Assembly: GCF_001514235.1 (NCBI RefSeq)
Contig: NZ_KQ948930.1
Span: forward strand, 154,497-218,496
From: Streptomyces caeruleatus
GTDB lineage: Bacteria > Actinomycetota > Actinomycetes > Streptomycetales > Streptomycetaceae
Length of the DNA stretch: 64,000 nt
Reading direction: 5' to 3'
Part shown: piece after piece, positions 17,488 through 26,393 of the stretch
Layout: each line of letters begins with the position of its first letter
Position numbering within the stretch: position 1 is the first letter of the stretch
Notes under the pieces: model-generated
Told to the model about the DNA's origin: nothing
The model's input: the letters and a program-made list of their open reading frames with translations, nothing else
Databases searched by the model: none
Program-made: the position numbers and the translations under genes

Positions 17488-18458
17488 TTGACGGCCCCTG
17501 CGGCGAGGGCGGCCTCGATCTCGTCCGGCGTGGGCATCGCGGAGGAGCACTCCAGACGGGAGGCGACGATGGCTCCGGCGGCGTTGGCGTGCCGCATGAT
17601 CTTCTCCAGGTCCCAGCCTTCGAGCAGCCCGTGGCAGAGGGAGCCGCCGAAGGCGTCACCGGCGCCGAGTCCGTTGAGCACGTTCACGGGCAGCGGCGGG
17701 ACCTCGGCCTGCTCGCCCTTGCTGTTGACGGCGAGGACGCCCTTGGGGCCCTGCTTGACGACCGCGACCTCGACACCGGCGTCGAGCAGGGCGCGGGCGG
17801 CGGCGTGCGGCTCACGGACGCCCGTCGCGACCTCCACCTCGTCGAGGTTGCCGACGGCGACGGTGGTGTGCTTGAGCGCTTCCGCGTAGAACGGGCGGGC
17901 CGCGGACGGCCCGCGGCGGGAGCCGCTGATGTCATCGCTCCAGAACATGGGGCGCCAGTCGAGGTCGAAGACCGTCGTGCCGGACTTGGCGCGGTGGGCG
18001 AGGGCCGCGAGCGTCGCCGTACGGCTGGGTTCCTCGCTCAGGCCGGTGCCGGTGATCCAGAAGATACGGGCGTCGCGGATGGCGTCGAGGTCGAGCTCGT
18101 GGGCGTCGATCTCCAGGTCCGGGGCCTTGGGCTGCCGGTAGAAGTACAGCGGGAAGTCGTCCGGCGGGAAGACCTCGCAGAAGGTGACCGGGGTGGGCAG
18201 ACCGCGGACCGGGGTGACCCAGCGGTCGTCGACACCGAAGCCCTTCAGGGCCTCGTGGAGGTAGGCGCCGAAGGGGTCGTCGCCGGTGCGGGTGATCACG
18301 GCGGTCTGCCGTCCCAGGCGGGCGGCGGCCACCGCGACGTTCGTCGCCGAGCCGCCGAGGAACTTGCCGAAGGACGTGACCTGCGGCAGCGGGACGCCGG
18401 TCTGCAGCGGGTAGAGGTCCACGCCGATCCGGCCCATGGTGATCAGGTCGTACGCCAT
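17484..18458 (-). CDS. iolC: 5-dehydro-2-deoxygluconokinase
   Basis: Product of 324 aa; the start at 18458 gives the conserved beginning MAYDLITMGRIGVDLYPL and has GAGGGA upstream, while the open frame continues back to 18551 without similarity. PfkB/ribokinase fold with GGSATNVAVAAARLG near residue 35 and the anion-hole motif NGLGAGDAFGG carrying the catalytic Asp near residue 272. It phosphorylates 2-deoxy-5-keto-gluconate. It is the first gene of the unit, with a perfect TGTCCGGACA palindrome about 100 bases upstream. Confidence 0.9.
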   Translation of the reverse strand: MAYDLITMGRIGVDLYPLQTGVPLPQVTSFGKFLGGSATNVAVAAARLGRQTAVITRTGDDPFGAYLHEALKGFGVDDRWVTPVRGLPTPVTFCEVFPPDDFPLYFYRQPKAPDLEIDAHELDLDAIRDARIFWITGTGLSEEPSRTATLAALAHRAKSGTTVFDLDWRPMFWSDDISGSRRGPSAARPFYAEALKHTTVAVGNLDEVEVATGVREPHAAARALLDAGVEVAVVKQGPKGVLAVNSKGEQAEVPPLPVNVLNGLGAGDAFGGSLCHGLLEGWDLEKIMRHANAAGAIVASRLECSSAMPTPDEIEAALAAGAVK

Positions 18459-18556
18459 CGGTGTCCCTCGGTCTCCCTTGTCGCGGCTCCGGCGCCGATC
18501 GCGGGGTCGGCCCTCCAGGGTTTTGTAGCCCTGCCGGGGGAGGCCTGTCAATGTTT

Positions 18557-18566
18557 TGTCCGGACA
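18557..18566. promoter_or_regulatory. Perfect palindrome TGTCCGGACA upstream of iolC
   Basis: The 10-bp palindrome is flanked by A/T-richer bases and sits in the 184-base space between iolC and the alpha/beta hydrolase stop. It is a candidate operator for an inositol-responsive regulator (GntR or LacI type), which is not encoded nearby. A 9/10 match (GGTCCGGACA) occurs at 53205 beside another sugar operon. Confidence 0.4.
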
Positions 18567-18642
18567 TTCGAACGAAGACCCTCGGATTTACGGCCAGGCG
18601 CCTACGAACCGCCGGCTGGTCACGTCCCAGCCGGACGGTCGC

Positions 18643-19512
18643 TCAGGTGACGTAGGGGGTGATGGCCGCGGCCAGGAGGCCGTTTGCCAGATACCCGCCG
18701 AATCCGTGAACGCCCAGCCCGGTGTCGCAGACGGCGTCGTCGTCGACGGGGAACACGCGGCCCAGCTTGGGCGGAACCGCCACCAGGTCTCCGGCGCCGG
18801 CGATGTTCACCCAGCGCGCCAGCCCCGAGGGCTTCGCTCCTCGCCCCGCGCGCAACGCGGGCTCCAAGCGGCGTGCCAGAGCCGGAACCCTGAGCGGCGA
18901 GCCGACCGTGACCAGCAGGTCCACCTCCAGGTCCGGGTAGGCGTGCAGCGTTTCGTAGGTGACGTACGCACCCAGCGAATGCGCGATCACCACCGCGGGC
19001 TTCTCACGCCGGATCACCCCGGACACGCGTTCGCGCACCAGACGGCGCCGCTCCGGCCAGGTCGTGTAAGCCTCCACCTCGCGCAGGTTCGCCACCAGGG
19101 TGCGCTCCAGACGGCCGATCGTCTGCTCGCGCACCGCCGCGGTAAGGACTCCGCCGCGTTCGTCCACCAGCCAGCCCAGCATCTGCCGCAGCGGGGCCAG
19201 CCCCACGTTCTGCGGATCCGCCGGCATGTCGGCGCCGGCAGCGGCCAGCCACGCCGCCACCTCCGATCGTTCCGCGGCGCTGAGATCGTCGAAGCCTTCC
19301 GGCTGCTGGAACGACTGTGGCTCCCCGGGCGCATTCCGCCGCAGCAGGTCGGCGTAGTAGGCCATCGTCATGTCGGGGACGTCCACCGCCCATTTGCTCA
19401 AGCTCTCGGCCAACCTCGGACGACAGTCCGAGACCCGCCGCGCTGCGGCTTCGTCCGGTGTCGCTTTGCGGACGTAGTTGAAGATGCCGTGCACCAGCAC
19501 GATCGATGTCAT
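18643..19512 (-). CDS. Alpha/beta hydrolase paired with the caspase-STAND-WD40 gene
   Basis: Product of 289 aa beginning TSIVLVHGIFNY, so there is no signal peptide and it should act in the cytoplasm. Candidate triad: Ser179 in VVIAHSLGAYV (G/AHSLG elbow), Asp242 in GAGDLVAV and His269 in GVHGFGGYL. This order and the LVHG oxyanion strand fit lipase/esterase-like hydrolases of the PGAP1-like kind. The central region of about 110 aa between strand and elbow looks like a large cap. It lies 68 bases downstream of the 1490-aa caspase-STAND-WD40 gene in the same direction, with no terminator-like stem between them, so co-transcription is likely. It could be an effector or a substrate of that system. 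Confidence 0.85.
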   Translation of the reverse strand: MTSIVLVHGIFNYVRKATPDEAAARRVSDCRPRLAESLSKWAVDVPDMTMAYYADLLRRNAPGEPQSFQQPEGFDDLSAAERSEVAAWLAAAGADMPADPQNVGLAPLRQMLGWLVDERGGVLTAAVREQTIGRLERTLVANLREVEAYTTWPERRRLVRERVSGVIRREKPAVVIAHSLGAYVTYETLHAYPDLEVDLLVTVGSPLRVPALARRLEPALRAGRGAKPSGLARWVNIAGAGDLVAVPPKLGRVFPVDDDAVCDTGLGVHGFGGYLANGLLAAAITPYVT

Positions 19513-19580
19513 CGAAGTCCCCCTGTCATCGACGGTGATTCGTCGTCACACACACTCGAACCGCGGACGGCTTCGAGGCC

Positions 19581-22500
19581 TCACAGGTCGCGGGGATGGC
19601 CGGGCGACTTCCAGGCATAACAGATGACCTCGCGCCCACAGACGAGAACGCCGAACTCCCCTGTCCCAGCCACCGCGATCCCCTCGTCCGGCAGGTGCAG
19701 GACCTCTTCGAGAATGAGCCGGTCCTCGGTCGCCCAGATCGCCGCGGTGTTGTCCGTGCTCACCGTGATCACCCGACTTCGCCCCCCGACCTGTACGACG
19801 GTGGCCCCATTGACCCAGTGTCCATGCGCGGTCAGTTCCTGCAGATACTCGCCGGTGAGCGGATCCCACACCCTGACGGTGGTGTCGTCGCTGGTGGTGA
19901 GGGCCAGCGTACGGTCGCGGGCATGCGCGAACACCACGCCGGTCACCCAGTCACGGTGCCCGGCCAAAGTACGTATGCGTTCACCGCTGAGGGGATCCCA
20001 CACTATTGCCGTCTTGTCCTCACTGCCCGTCATGGCGAGGGGACGGCGGCCCTCCATGAAGGTCAGGGCGCACGAGGTCAGCGGTCTGGTGTGGCCATGG
20101 AGGGAGCGGAGAAACCGCCCAGAGACGACGTCCCACAGCGCAGCGCTCTTGTCCCTGCTGGCGGTGAGGGCGATGGACCGGGATCTGAGACGGCCGGCGC
20201 AAACGGCGACCACGAGCCCCGTATGGCGTCTGGCTGAGCGAAGTTGCGCGCCCGTCACAGCGTCCCAGAAGACGATCGATCCATCACCGTCCGCGGTGAT
20301 GGCCAGCGATTGCTCCGGGGTGTTCGCCAGGGCGGCCCCGTGGATGCTGCTGGATTGGGTCGTGAAGGTGTGCAGACGTCGTGCCGTGGCGAGATCCCAG
20401 AGGATCGCGGTCTTGTCGTCACTGGTCGTGAGGGCAACGGCACGACCGTCGACGTCACCTGCGGCCACCGCGTTCACCCGCTTGGTGTGCGCGGTGAAAA
20501 CCTGCTGGTCCTGTACGGCGAGATCCCAGACGACCCCCGTTCCGTCGTGGCACACCGTCACGGCCACCGGTTTGCCGGTTGATTCGGGGACCGCCACTGT
20601 CGTCAGGCGTTTCGTGTGACCGGCGAATTGCCGGATGTAGTTCCCGGTGTTCAAGTCCCACATGATGGCGGTCTGATCGACGCTCGTCGTGATGGCGACA
20701 GGCCTCGCGGACACCTCGGCCAAAGCGACATCCGTGACGGGGCCCACGTGCCCCTTGAGAGCGAGAGGCGGCCTTCCGGAACGCAGGACGTTGACGACCC
20801 TGTCATCCGCCGTCGCTATGAAGAGTTCTTCGCCGCGATCAAGCCCCGCCAGAACTCCCGCGCGACCGGCTACCGAGTTCCATGAACCAGAAGCCTTGCC
20901 CGTCTTCACGTCATACGCGCCGACGTGCTTTCCTTCACTCGCGGTGACGGCGTGCTCCCTGCCCATCATCGTCACCACGATCACGCTCGTCACAGCAGTG
21001 GAGCCGTGCCTGAGCAGATGTAACGCCTTCCCCGAACTCATGCTCCACACAATGGCGTTACCGTCAGCGCCCACGGTGACCACATGGGGATCTCCTCCGT
21101 TCCCGGCGACGGCAATCGCGTTGATCTTCTTGCTGTGGATCTTGGGCTTTTCCTTTTCGGCCTTTCCTTCGGTATCCGTGCTCTCCTTCCGAGAGCTGCC
21201 TTCCGGGGGCGCCTGGGGATCGGGGAAGGTGAGCAGATGCGAGCCGGTCAGGAGATCCCACGACCTCGCTGTCTTGTCCTCACTCCCCGTGATCACTGCG
21301 GGGCGGCCATCGAGTTCGGCCACGGCGAGGGCCGTGACCACCCCTTTGTGTCCGACCAGGCGGTGCATCCGCTGCCCCGTCCCCAGATCCCACACCGTGG
21401 CTGTGTCCTTGGACGCCGTGACGGCGAACGAGCGGCGGCCGTACTGTGCCACGGCGAGAGCCGTTATCTCCCCGGGATGCTGCCTGAGAGCGTGTATCTC
21501 TTCCCCGGTGTCCAGATTCCAGATGATCGCCGCTCCATCGGCTCCCGCGGTGATCGCGACTTCGAGTTGCTCACCGTTCGCTGCCCACACATGCGTTGTC
21601 ACGACGTGCGTGACCGAATCCGTGTGTCCCGCCAGCGTGTGCAATCGGGCGGAACTGCCCTGGCTGTTGGTGGCCCACCGAGCAACGGCTGAGGTGACTC
21701 GGCGGTCGACGGGCAGGTTGCCCAGAGCCTCCGCCAACGACGGCTCGCGCCAGGCCGCCGCGTCCAAGGCCAACAGGCTGCGCCGTGCGCCCAGTTCATG
21801 ACGGTGGCGATGATGCGTCGTGTGGGAGCGATAGATCGTCGCGATACGTGCCGAGCGGGGGTCTGTGGCCTTGTTCAGATGACGCTTGAGGTCGTCTGGG
21901 GAAACGTGCAGCAGGAAGGAGGGATCGTCCAGCAGCCCGGCCAGTTCGTCGCACGCCGCCGCATGCTCGGCGGCGTGCCGCAGCAGGTACGGGTGAGCGC
22001 GGTCCCAGTCAGGGGTGTTGTCGTCACCCGTCGGGATCGCGGCGATGAGGGCACGGTGCAGCGCGGTGAGGTCGGTGCGGCCCTTGGTGTGGTCGGTCAG
22101 GGCCTGGTGGAAGTACCGATAGAGCAGGCACTGATCGTCCTCGGGAGTGGTGCGGAGATAGAAGGCCGCCTTGGCGAGGGCGCGACGGGTGTCGGCGAGG
22201 GGGCGTGCGCTCTGGGGGCCGTCGGCCGGGTGCTGGGCCAGGGCGGCGGCGTGGATGAGGTCGAGTGGCATGCCTTGGCCGCGAGCCTGACCGAGGACGT
22301 TCAGCACTGTGCGCATCCACGGCTCCCTGTCCGCCAACGTGTTGACGTGCAGGTCGAAGACCTCCGTGATACTGCACGGCGGGGCAGCATGGGCTGGGTG
22401 GGGAGTGGTGAGGAGGTGGTTGGCGTAGAGGGAGGCCACGAGGAAGGCGCCGTGGTCGCTGTACTGGGCGAGCCGATCGGCTGTGCGGCGGACCTCGTCA

Positions 22501-24053
22501 CGCGGAAAGCGGCGGCGCGGCAGGAGCCGGCACAGATAGGTCTCCAGATCGTCTGCGAGGACACCTCGGTCATGCGGGGTGACCGGGTCGAGGTCGAGCT
22601 CCGCGTCCGGGTGCTCGGCCAGATGCTGCTCCAGCGCGGGAAGCGAATCCCACCACTTCCTGGTCCCGACCATGACGCGGCAGCCGCCCCCGGCGGCTTC
22701 GAGAGGCAGCAGCAGGTCGTCGAGTACGGCTGCGGGGTCGGCCGCCTCGTCGAGGGCGTCCAACAGCACGAGAACGTCTCCGGCGGCGCGCAACTCGTCA
22801 AGGAGCGGCCGCACGTCTGAAGGGGGCGTTTCCTGGCGGGTACGGGCCCGGCCGGAACCGCGTTGCTGCCGAAGCTGATGTCGCAGGGAGTCGGTGATCT
22901 GCTGCAGCGTGAGCTGACGGGCGTGAACGGCGAGAACGATCTCCGGCTGCCGTGGGTCGAAGTACTCGACAACACGGGCGATGCGGTCACCGAGGGCTTC
23001 GAGTTCGGGGTGGAGTACGCACGCTGTGACGCCGAGGAGTGCGGACTTGCCGCTGCCGGGACCGCCGGTGACCACCAGTAGCCCGCCCTGTCCGGCGTTG
23101 CCGACCCATTCGTGAATACGGTCCAGCTGGGAGCGTCGGCCGGAGAAGAGAATGTCGTTCGCGGTGGGAGTTCCGGCGGCGCGCGTGGCGAAGTGCAGCG
23201 GGTCGAGATCAGGTGAGCAGCCGAGCGCGAATTCCCGCAGCCTCGGATCCATACCGGCCAGCAGGTCTCGGTGCGGCGTACGGCTGTGCGCGGGGTTTCG
23301 GAAGAACGGCTGCGGTTCGGCGTCGGCCTGGACGTGGGCGGTGCGGACGATGGTCTGCCGGGCGCGCCCCGCGGCTCGGTCTGTGCGGGCGAGGTGCCGG
23401 TCGACGGCGGTGGCGAGGGTCTCGACAGGGACGTATCTGAGGGTTGGGGTGATGTCGAGGTCGCCGTCGGCGAGCTGCTGAAGGACATGAGCAGCCGCGA
23501 CGGTGAATCGGGCGCCGTAGGTGATCGCGTCGCTGGTGCAGGCGCCGATGATCCAGACGTTGCGTGGCGCGTCCTGGCGGCGTCGGGCGGCGAGGTCGAT
23601 CAAGTGCTGCTGGACGAGGGCCTGACCGGCCGCGCAGACGTCCAGGAGGAACAACACGGGACGTCCGCTGTTCTCGGCCGTCTCCAGGAGTTGCCCGAAG
23701 CTGACGCAGGTGTCGGACAGCAGTTCATCACAGGCCTGACCGCCGGAGGCGGCCAGATACAGGCCCCCGCTTCGCGCCTGGACGCCGTGACCGGCGAAGT
23801 GCAGGACGAGGGTCTCCCCGGGCCCGGCCGTTCGGCGCAGCTCCTTCCACCGCTGTAACAACTCGGTCGCATCGCTCTCCAGCAGCAGTTCCCTGCTCGC
23901 CGTAGCGCCTGCCCGCTCCAACGCCGAAGCCATCTCCCGCACCGGCTCGGTCAGGGCCGGCAGTGGTGCGAACCTCGCGATCCCGTCAGCCTGTTCATCC
24001 TCGGTCTCATAGGGCTCTGGGAAGTCCCCGACTCCCGCCACAAGCACCTTCAC
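19581..24053 (-). CDS. Caspase-like peptidase (C14) - STAND NTPase - WD40 protein
   Basis: Product of 1490 aa. Start GTG 24053 has GGGAGG six bases upstream; an alternative GTG at 24095 lacks a site. Residues 1-245: caspase fold with the catalytic dyad His89 (HFAGHG) and Cys140 (LLDVCAAG). Residues 300-540: STAND/NACHT-like NTPase with Walker A GGPGSGKS (330-337) and Walker B LVLLDALDEA (near 428-437). Residues 540-800: helical region. From about 805: fourteen WD40 repeats plus a partial, enough for two seven-bladed propellers, with a charged Lys/Glu-rich insert in repeat 4. No signal peptide. The design suggests a sensor-triggered protease, with the propeller detecting a ligand and the NTPase switching. 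The trigger and the protein substrate are unknown. Confidence 0.92.
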   Translation of the reverse strand: MKVLVAGVGDFPEPYETEDEQADGIARFAPLPALTEPVREMASALERAGATASRELLLESDATELLQRWKELRRTAGPGETLVLHFAGHGVQARSGGLYLAASGGQACDELLSDTCVSFGQLLETAENSGRPVLFLLDVCAAGQALVQQHLIDLAARRRQDAPRNVWIIGACTSDAITYGARFTVAAAHVLQQLADGDLDITPTLRYVPVETLATAVDRHLARTDRAAGRARQTIVRTAHVQADAEPQPFFRNPAHSRTPHRDLLAGMDPRLREFALGCSPDLDPLHFATRAAGTPTANDILFSGRRSQLDRIHEWVGNAGQGGLLVVTGGPGSGKSALLGVTACVLHPELEALGDRIARVVEYFDPRQPEIVLAVHARQLTLQQITDSLRHQLRQQRGSGRARTRQETPPSDVRPLLDELRAAGDVLVLLDALDEAADPAAVLDDLLLPLEAAGGGCRVMVGTRKWWDSLPALEQHLAEHPDAELDLDPVTPHDRGVLADDLETYLCRLLPRRRFPRDEVRRTADRLAQYSDHGAFLVASLYANHLLTTPHPAHAAPPCSITEVFDLHVNTLADREPWMRTVLNVLGQARGQGMPLDLIHAAALAQHPADGPQSARPLADTRRALAKAAFYLRTTPEDDQCLLYRYFHQALTDHTKGRTDLTALHRALIAAIPTGDDNTPDWDRAHPYLLRHAAEHAAACDELAGLLDDPSFLLHVSPDDLKRHLNKATDPRSARIATIYRSHTTHHRHRHELGARRSLLALDAAAWREPSLAEALGNLPVDRRVTSAVARWATNSQGSSARLHTLAGHTDSVTHVVTTHVWAANGEQLEVAITAGADGAAIIWNLDTGEEIHALRQHPGEITALAVAQYGRRSFAVTASKDTATVWDLGTGQRMHRLVGHKGVVTALAVAELDGRPAVITGSEDKTARSWDLLTGSHLLTFPDPQAPPEGSSRKESTDTEGKAEKEKPKIHSKKINAIAVAGNGGDPHVVTVGADGNAIVWSMSSGKALHLLRHGSTAVTSVIVVTMMGREHAVTASEGKHVGAYDVKTGKASGSWNSVAGRAGVLAGLDRGEELFIATADDRVVNVLRSGRPPLALKGHVGPVTDVALAEVSARPVAITTSVDQTAIMWDLNTGNYIRQFAGHTKRLTTVAVPESTGKPVAVTVCHDGTGVVWDLAVQDQQVFTAHTKRVNAVAAGDVDGRAVALTTSDDKTAILWDLATARRLHTFTTQSSSIHGAALANTPEQSLAITADGDGSIVFWDAVTGAQLRSARRHTGLVVAVCAGRLRSRSIALTASRDKSAALWDVVSGRFLRSLHGHTRPLTSCALTFMEGRRPLAMTGSEDKTAIVWDPLSGERIRTLAGHRDWVTGVVFAHARDRTLALTTSDDTTVRVWDPLTGEYLQELTAHGHWVNGATVVQVGGRSRVITVSTDNTAAIWATEDRLILEEVLHLPDEGIAVAGTGEFGVLVCGREVICYAWKSPGHPRDL

Positions 24054-24426
24054 CTGGCGCCTCCCGCCCACCCCGACCGCAAGGTTCCTCACCACACGCT
24101 ACCCGGATCCACACCAATAGCCCTGTCGCGGACAAAGCCTGAGGCAACGGACCTGCCGCGACGGCTGCGCGGCCGGGCACCATGTCAACGCGCCGAGCCC
24201 TTGTATCCGCAGGCGCCTTTGCGTCAGCCGTGTCACGAAGGCCGCTTTCCTGTTACGTATGTCGCATGTACGCGGACCCTGTGTCACACCCGGCGCACAG
24301 GCCCGGTCCGCCTCCCACCGGGGGTCGTTGACGGGGCAGCAGGCTTTGTGATCGCCAGCGCAGCGCACGGTACCCCCGACGACCGGCCCAGGTCGCCGCC
24401 GCGGCGCGCGCAGGGAGGTGCAACCG
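24054..24426. other. Divergent intergenic region between the caspase gene and the HTH gene
   Basis: This region of 373 bases must hold both promoters. A TAGCGT box (minus strand, about 24097-24102) would place the caspase-gene start some 40 bases before its GTG. A TTGACG at 24328 on the plus strand lacks a good -10 partner. No inverted repeat of note and no further gene were seen. Confidence 0.4.
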
Positions 24427-24627
24427 ATGACCGACCGAACGCTCTGGTCCTACAAGGAGATCGCGGCGCACATCAAGGTGCAGCCGGACACCGTGCGGTC
24501 GTACCGCAAGCACGGGTTGTTGCCGCCGCCGGACCATGTGGAGGGCGGCAAGCCCTTCTGGTATCCGGACACCGTGCGGACGTGGGTGGAGTCCCGCCCG
24601 GGCAACCGGGGCCGAAGGGTGGAGTGA
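24427..24627 (+). CDS. Small helix-turn-helix (MerR-like) DNA-binding protein
   Basis: Product of 66 aa; ATG 24427 is preceded by GGGAGG with an eight-base spacer. YKEIAAHIKVQPDTVRSYRKHGLLPPPD is cut here into its two motifs: EIAAHIKVQPDTVRSYRK forms the helix-turn-helix and GKPFWYPDTVRTWV the winged strand of MerR/excisionase-type folds. There is no effector domain. In actinomycetes such proteins occur as BldC-like regulators or recombination directionality factors; no integrase is present, so a regulator is more likely. It is read away from the caspase gene across a shared 373-base region, but no functional link is shown. Confidence 0.8.
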   Translation: MTDRTLWSYKEIAAHIKVQPDTVRSYRKHGLLPPPDHVEGGKPFWYPDTVRTWVESRPGNRGRRVE

Positions 24628-24651
24628 CGTCCCGGCGTGGTGAAAAACAAG

Positions 24652-24680
24652 CTGTGCCCCATCTGACCAGTGGGGCACAG
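24652..24680. promoter_or_regulatory. 10-bp perfect inverted repeat between the HTH and GNAT genes
   Basis: CTGTGCCCCA, nine bases, TGGGGCACAG. The stem ends nine bases before the GNAT ATG at 24689 and includes the only possible ribosome-binding region. No T-tract follows, so it is more likely an operator or a translational hairpin than an intrinsic terminator. Confidence 0.5.
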
Positions 24681-24688
24681 TGCTCGTC

Positions 24689-25255
24689 ATGCGCAGCTTC
24701 TCCGTCAAACCCACGCTCACCGGCGACAAGACCGTGCTCCGGCCGTTCACCGGGGCCGACGCCGACACCATGTGGGAGATCATCGAGGACCCCGAGGTCG
24801 AGCGCTTCACCTTCTCGCCGAACAACGAACTCACCCTGGAGCGGGTGCGTTCCTGGTACGCCTCGCTGTCCGACCGGCCCGACCGTCTCGATCTCGCCGT
24901 CACCGACCGCGCCACGGGCGAACTCGTCGGCGAGGTCGTCCTGTACGAGTGGGATCCGCATGCCCGCGGCTGCGCCTTCCGCACCCTGATCGGCCCGCGC
25001 GGCCGCGACCGTGGCATCGGCACCGAGGCCACCCGGCTCATCGTCGGTTACGGCTTCGAGCAACTCGGGCTGCATCGGATCGAGTTGGGGGCCTACGGTC
25101 ACAATCACCGGGCCCTGCGGGTGTACGAGAAGGTCGGGTTCGTGAGGGAAGGGATCCGCCGGGAGGCGCAGACGAGGAACGGTGAGTGGCTGGACGAGGT
25201 GCTCATGGCCGTCCTCGACCACGAGTGGGCCGCCCTCAACTCCACGGCTCGATAA
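24689..25255 (+). CDS. GNAT acetyltransferase, RimJ/RimL type
   Basis: Product of 188 aa; ATG 24689 is preferred over GTG 24680, which lies in a hairpin arm, and neither has a clear ribosome site. LRPFTGADADTMW is the usual N-terminus, GPRGRDRGIGTEATRL is the acetyl-CoA pyrophosphate loop (Q/RxxGxG/A variant) and HNHRALRVYEKVGFVREG is the conserved C-terminal signature of RimJ/RimL enzymes. The substrate could be a protein N-terminus or a small molecule. Its end overlaps the convergent alcohol dehydrogenase gene by 20 bases. Confidence 0.9.
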   Translation: MRSFSVKPTLTGDKTVLRPFTGADADTMWEIIEDPEVERFTFSPNNELTLERVRSWYASLSDRPDRLDLAVTDRATGELVGEVVLYEWDPHARGCAFRTLIGPRGRDRGIGTEATRLIVGYGFEQLGLHRIELGAYGHNHRALRVYEKVGFVREGIRREAQTRNGEWLDEVLMAVLDHEWAALNSTAR

Positions 25256-26279
25256 CCGTCACCCCCGCCCCGGGCGCGGTCCCCATGGCCGTCAGCGCGG
25301 CCGGTACCGCGTCCAGCCCGATCGTCGACGTCACCAGCAGATCCGGCCGCAGCACACCCGCCCGGACCAACTCCAGCATGGGCGGGTAGGTGTGCGCCGC
25401 CATGCCGTGGCTGCCCAGCAGTTCGAGCTCCAGGGCGATGGCACGGGCCATGGGGACCGGTGTCGTGCCGGACGCCGACGGCAGCAGGCCCACCTGGATG
25501 TGCCGGCCCCGGCGGCGCAGGCCGTTGACGGAGGCGGCGCAGGTGGCCGGTGAGCCGAGGGCGTCCAGGGAGAGGTGGGCGCCGCCGGCGGTGAGGTCGC
25601 GGATCGCCGCCGCCGTGTCCGGCACGCCCGACGCGTCCACGCACTCGGTCGCCCCGAACCTCCGTGCCAGCTCCAGGGCCTGCGGTGAGACGTCCACCGC
25701 GACGACCCGCGCGCCCGACGCCGCGGCGATCATCACCGCGGACAGACCGACCCCGCCGCAGCCGTGCACCGCGACCCACTCCCCCGCCGCCACCCGGCCC
25801 TGCTGCACGACCGCCCGGAACGCCGTGGCGAACCGGCAGCCCAGCGAGGCCGCCGTCGCGAAGGACATCTCCTCGGGTACGGCGACGAGGTTGACGTCGG
25901 CGTGGTCCAGCGCCACGTACTGGGCGAAGGAGCCCCAGTGGGTGAAGCCGGGCTGGGTCTGGCGCTCACAGACCTGCTGGTCGCCCGCCGCACACGCGGC
26001 ACAGCTGCCGCAGGCGCACACGAACGGCACGGTCACCCGGTCGCCGGGGCGCCAGCCGGTCACCCGGTCGCCCACCGCCTCGACGACACCGGCGAGTTCA
26101 TGGCCCGGCACGTGCGGCAGCGTGATGTCCGGGTCGTGGCCCTGCCAGCCGTGCCAGTCGCTGCGGCACAGCCCGGTCGCCTCGACCCGCACGGTCACTC
26201 CGTGGGGAGCGGGGTGCGGGTCGGGCACCTCACGTACCTCCGCCGCTTCCCCGTACCGCTCGAACACCACTGCCCGCAT
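25236..26279 (-). CDS. Zinc-dependent alcohol dehydrogenase (MDR family)
   Basis: Product of 347 aa. Catalytic zinc ligands lie in GLCRSDWHGW and PGHELAG; the structural zinc site is the C-x2-C-x2-C-x7-C cluster CACGSCAACAAGDQQVC. The Rossmann motif is HGCGGVGLSAVMIA. It oxidises an alcohol or polyol with NAD(P); the substrate is not evident. It stands alone, converging with the GNAT gene and followed upstream by the MMPL gene on the same strand. Confidence 0.92.
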   Translation of the reverse strand: MRAVVFERYGEAAEVREVPDPHPAPHGVTVRVEATGLCRSDWHGWQGHDPDITLPHVPGHELAGVVEAVGDRVTGWRPGDRVTVPFVCACGSCAACAAGDQQVCERQTQPGFTHWGSFAQYVALDHADVNLVAVPEEMSFATAASLGCRFATAFRAVVQQGRVAAGEWVAVHGCGGVGLSAVMIAAASGARVVAVDVSPQALELARRFGATECVDASGVPDTAAAIRDLTAGGAHLSLDALGSPATCAASVNGLRRRGRHIQVGLLPSASGTTPVPMARAIALELELLGSHGMAAHTYPPMLELVRAGVLRPDLLVTSTIGLDAVPAALTAMGTAPGAGVTVIEPWS

Positions 26280-26393
26280 GCCGCTCTCCTTCCGCCGCGC
26301 CGCACCGCTACACGGAGATCATCGCGAACGCCGGACGATCCGCCGGCCTCGGGGGCAGGCGCCCGTGCGGTCGGTGCGGCCCCGCGCCCCAGG

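Noticed and set aside
24201..24420. Coding extension upstream of the small HTH gene
   Set aside because: No start with a ribosome site and no motif before ATG 24427.
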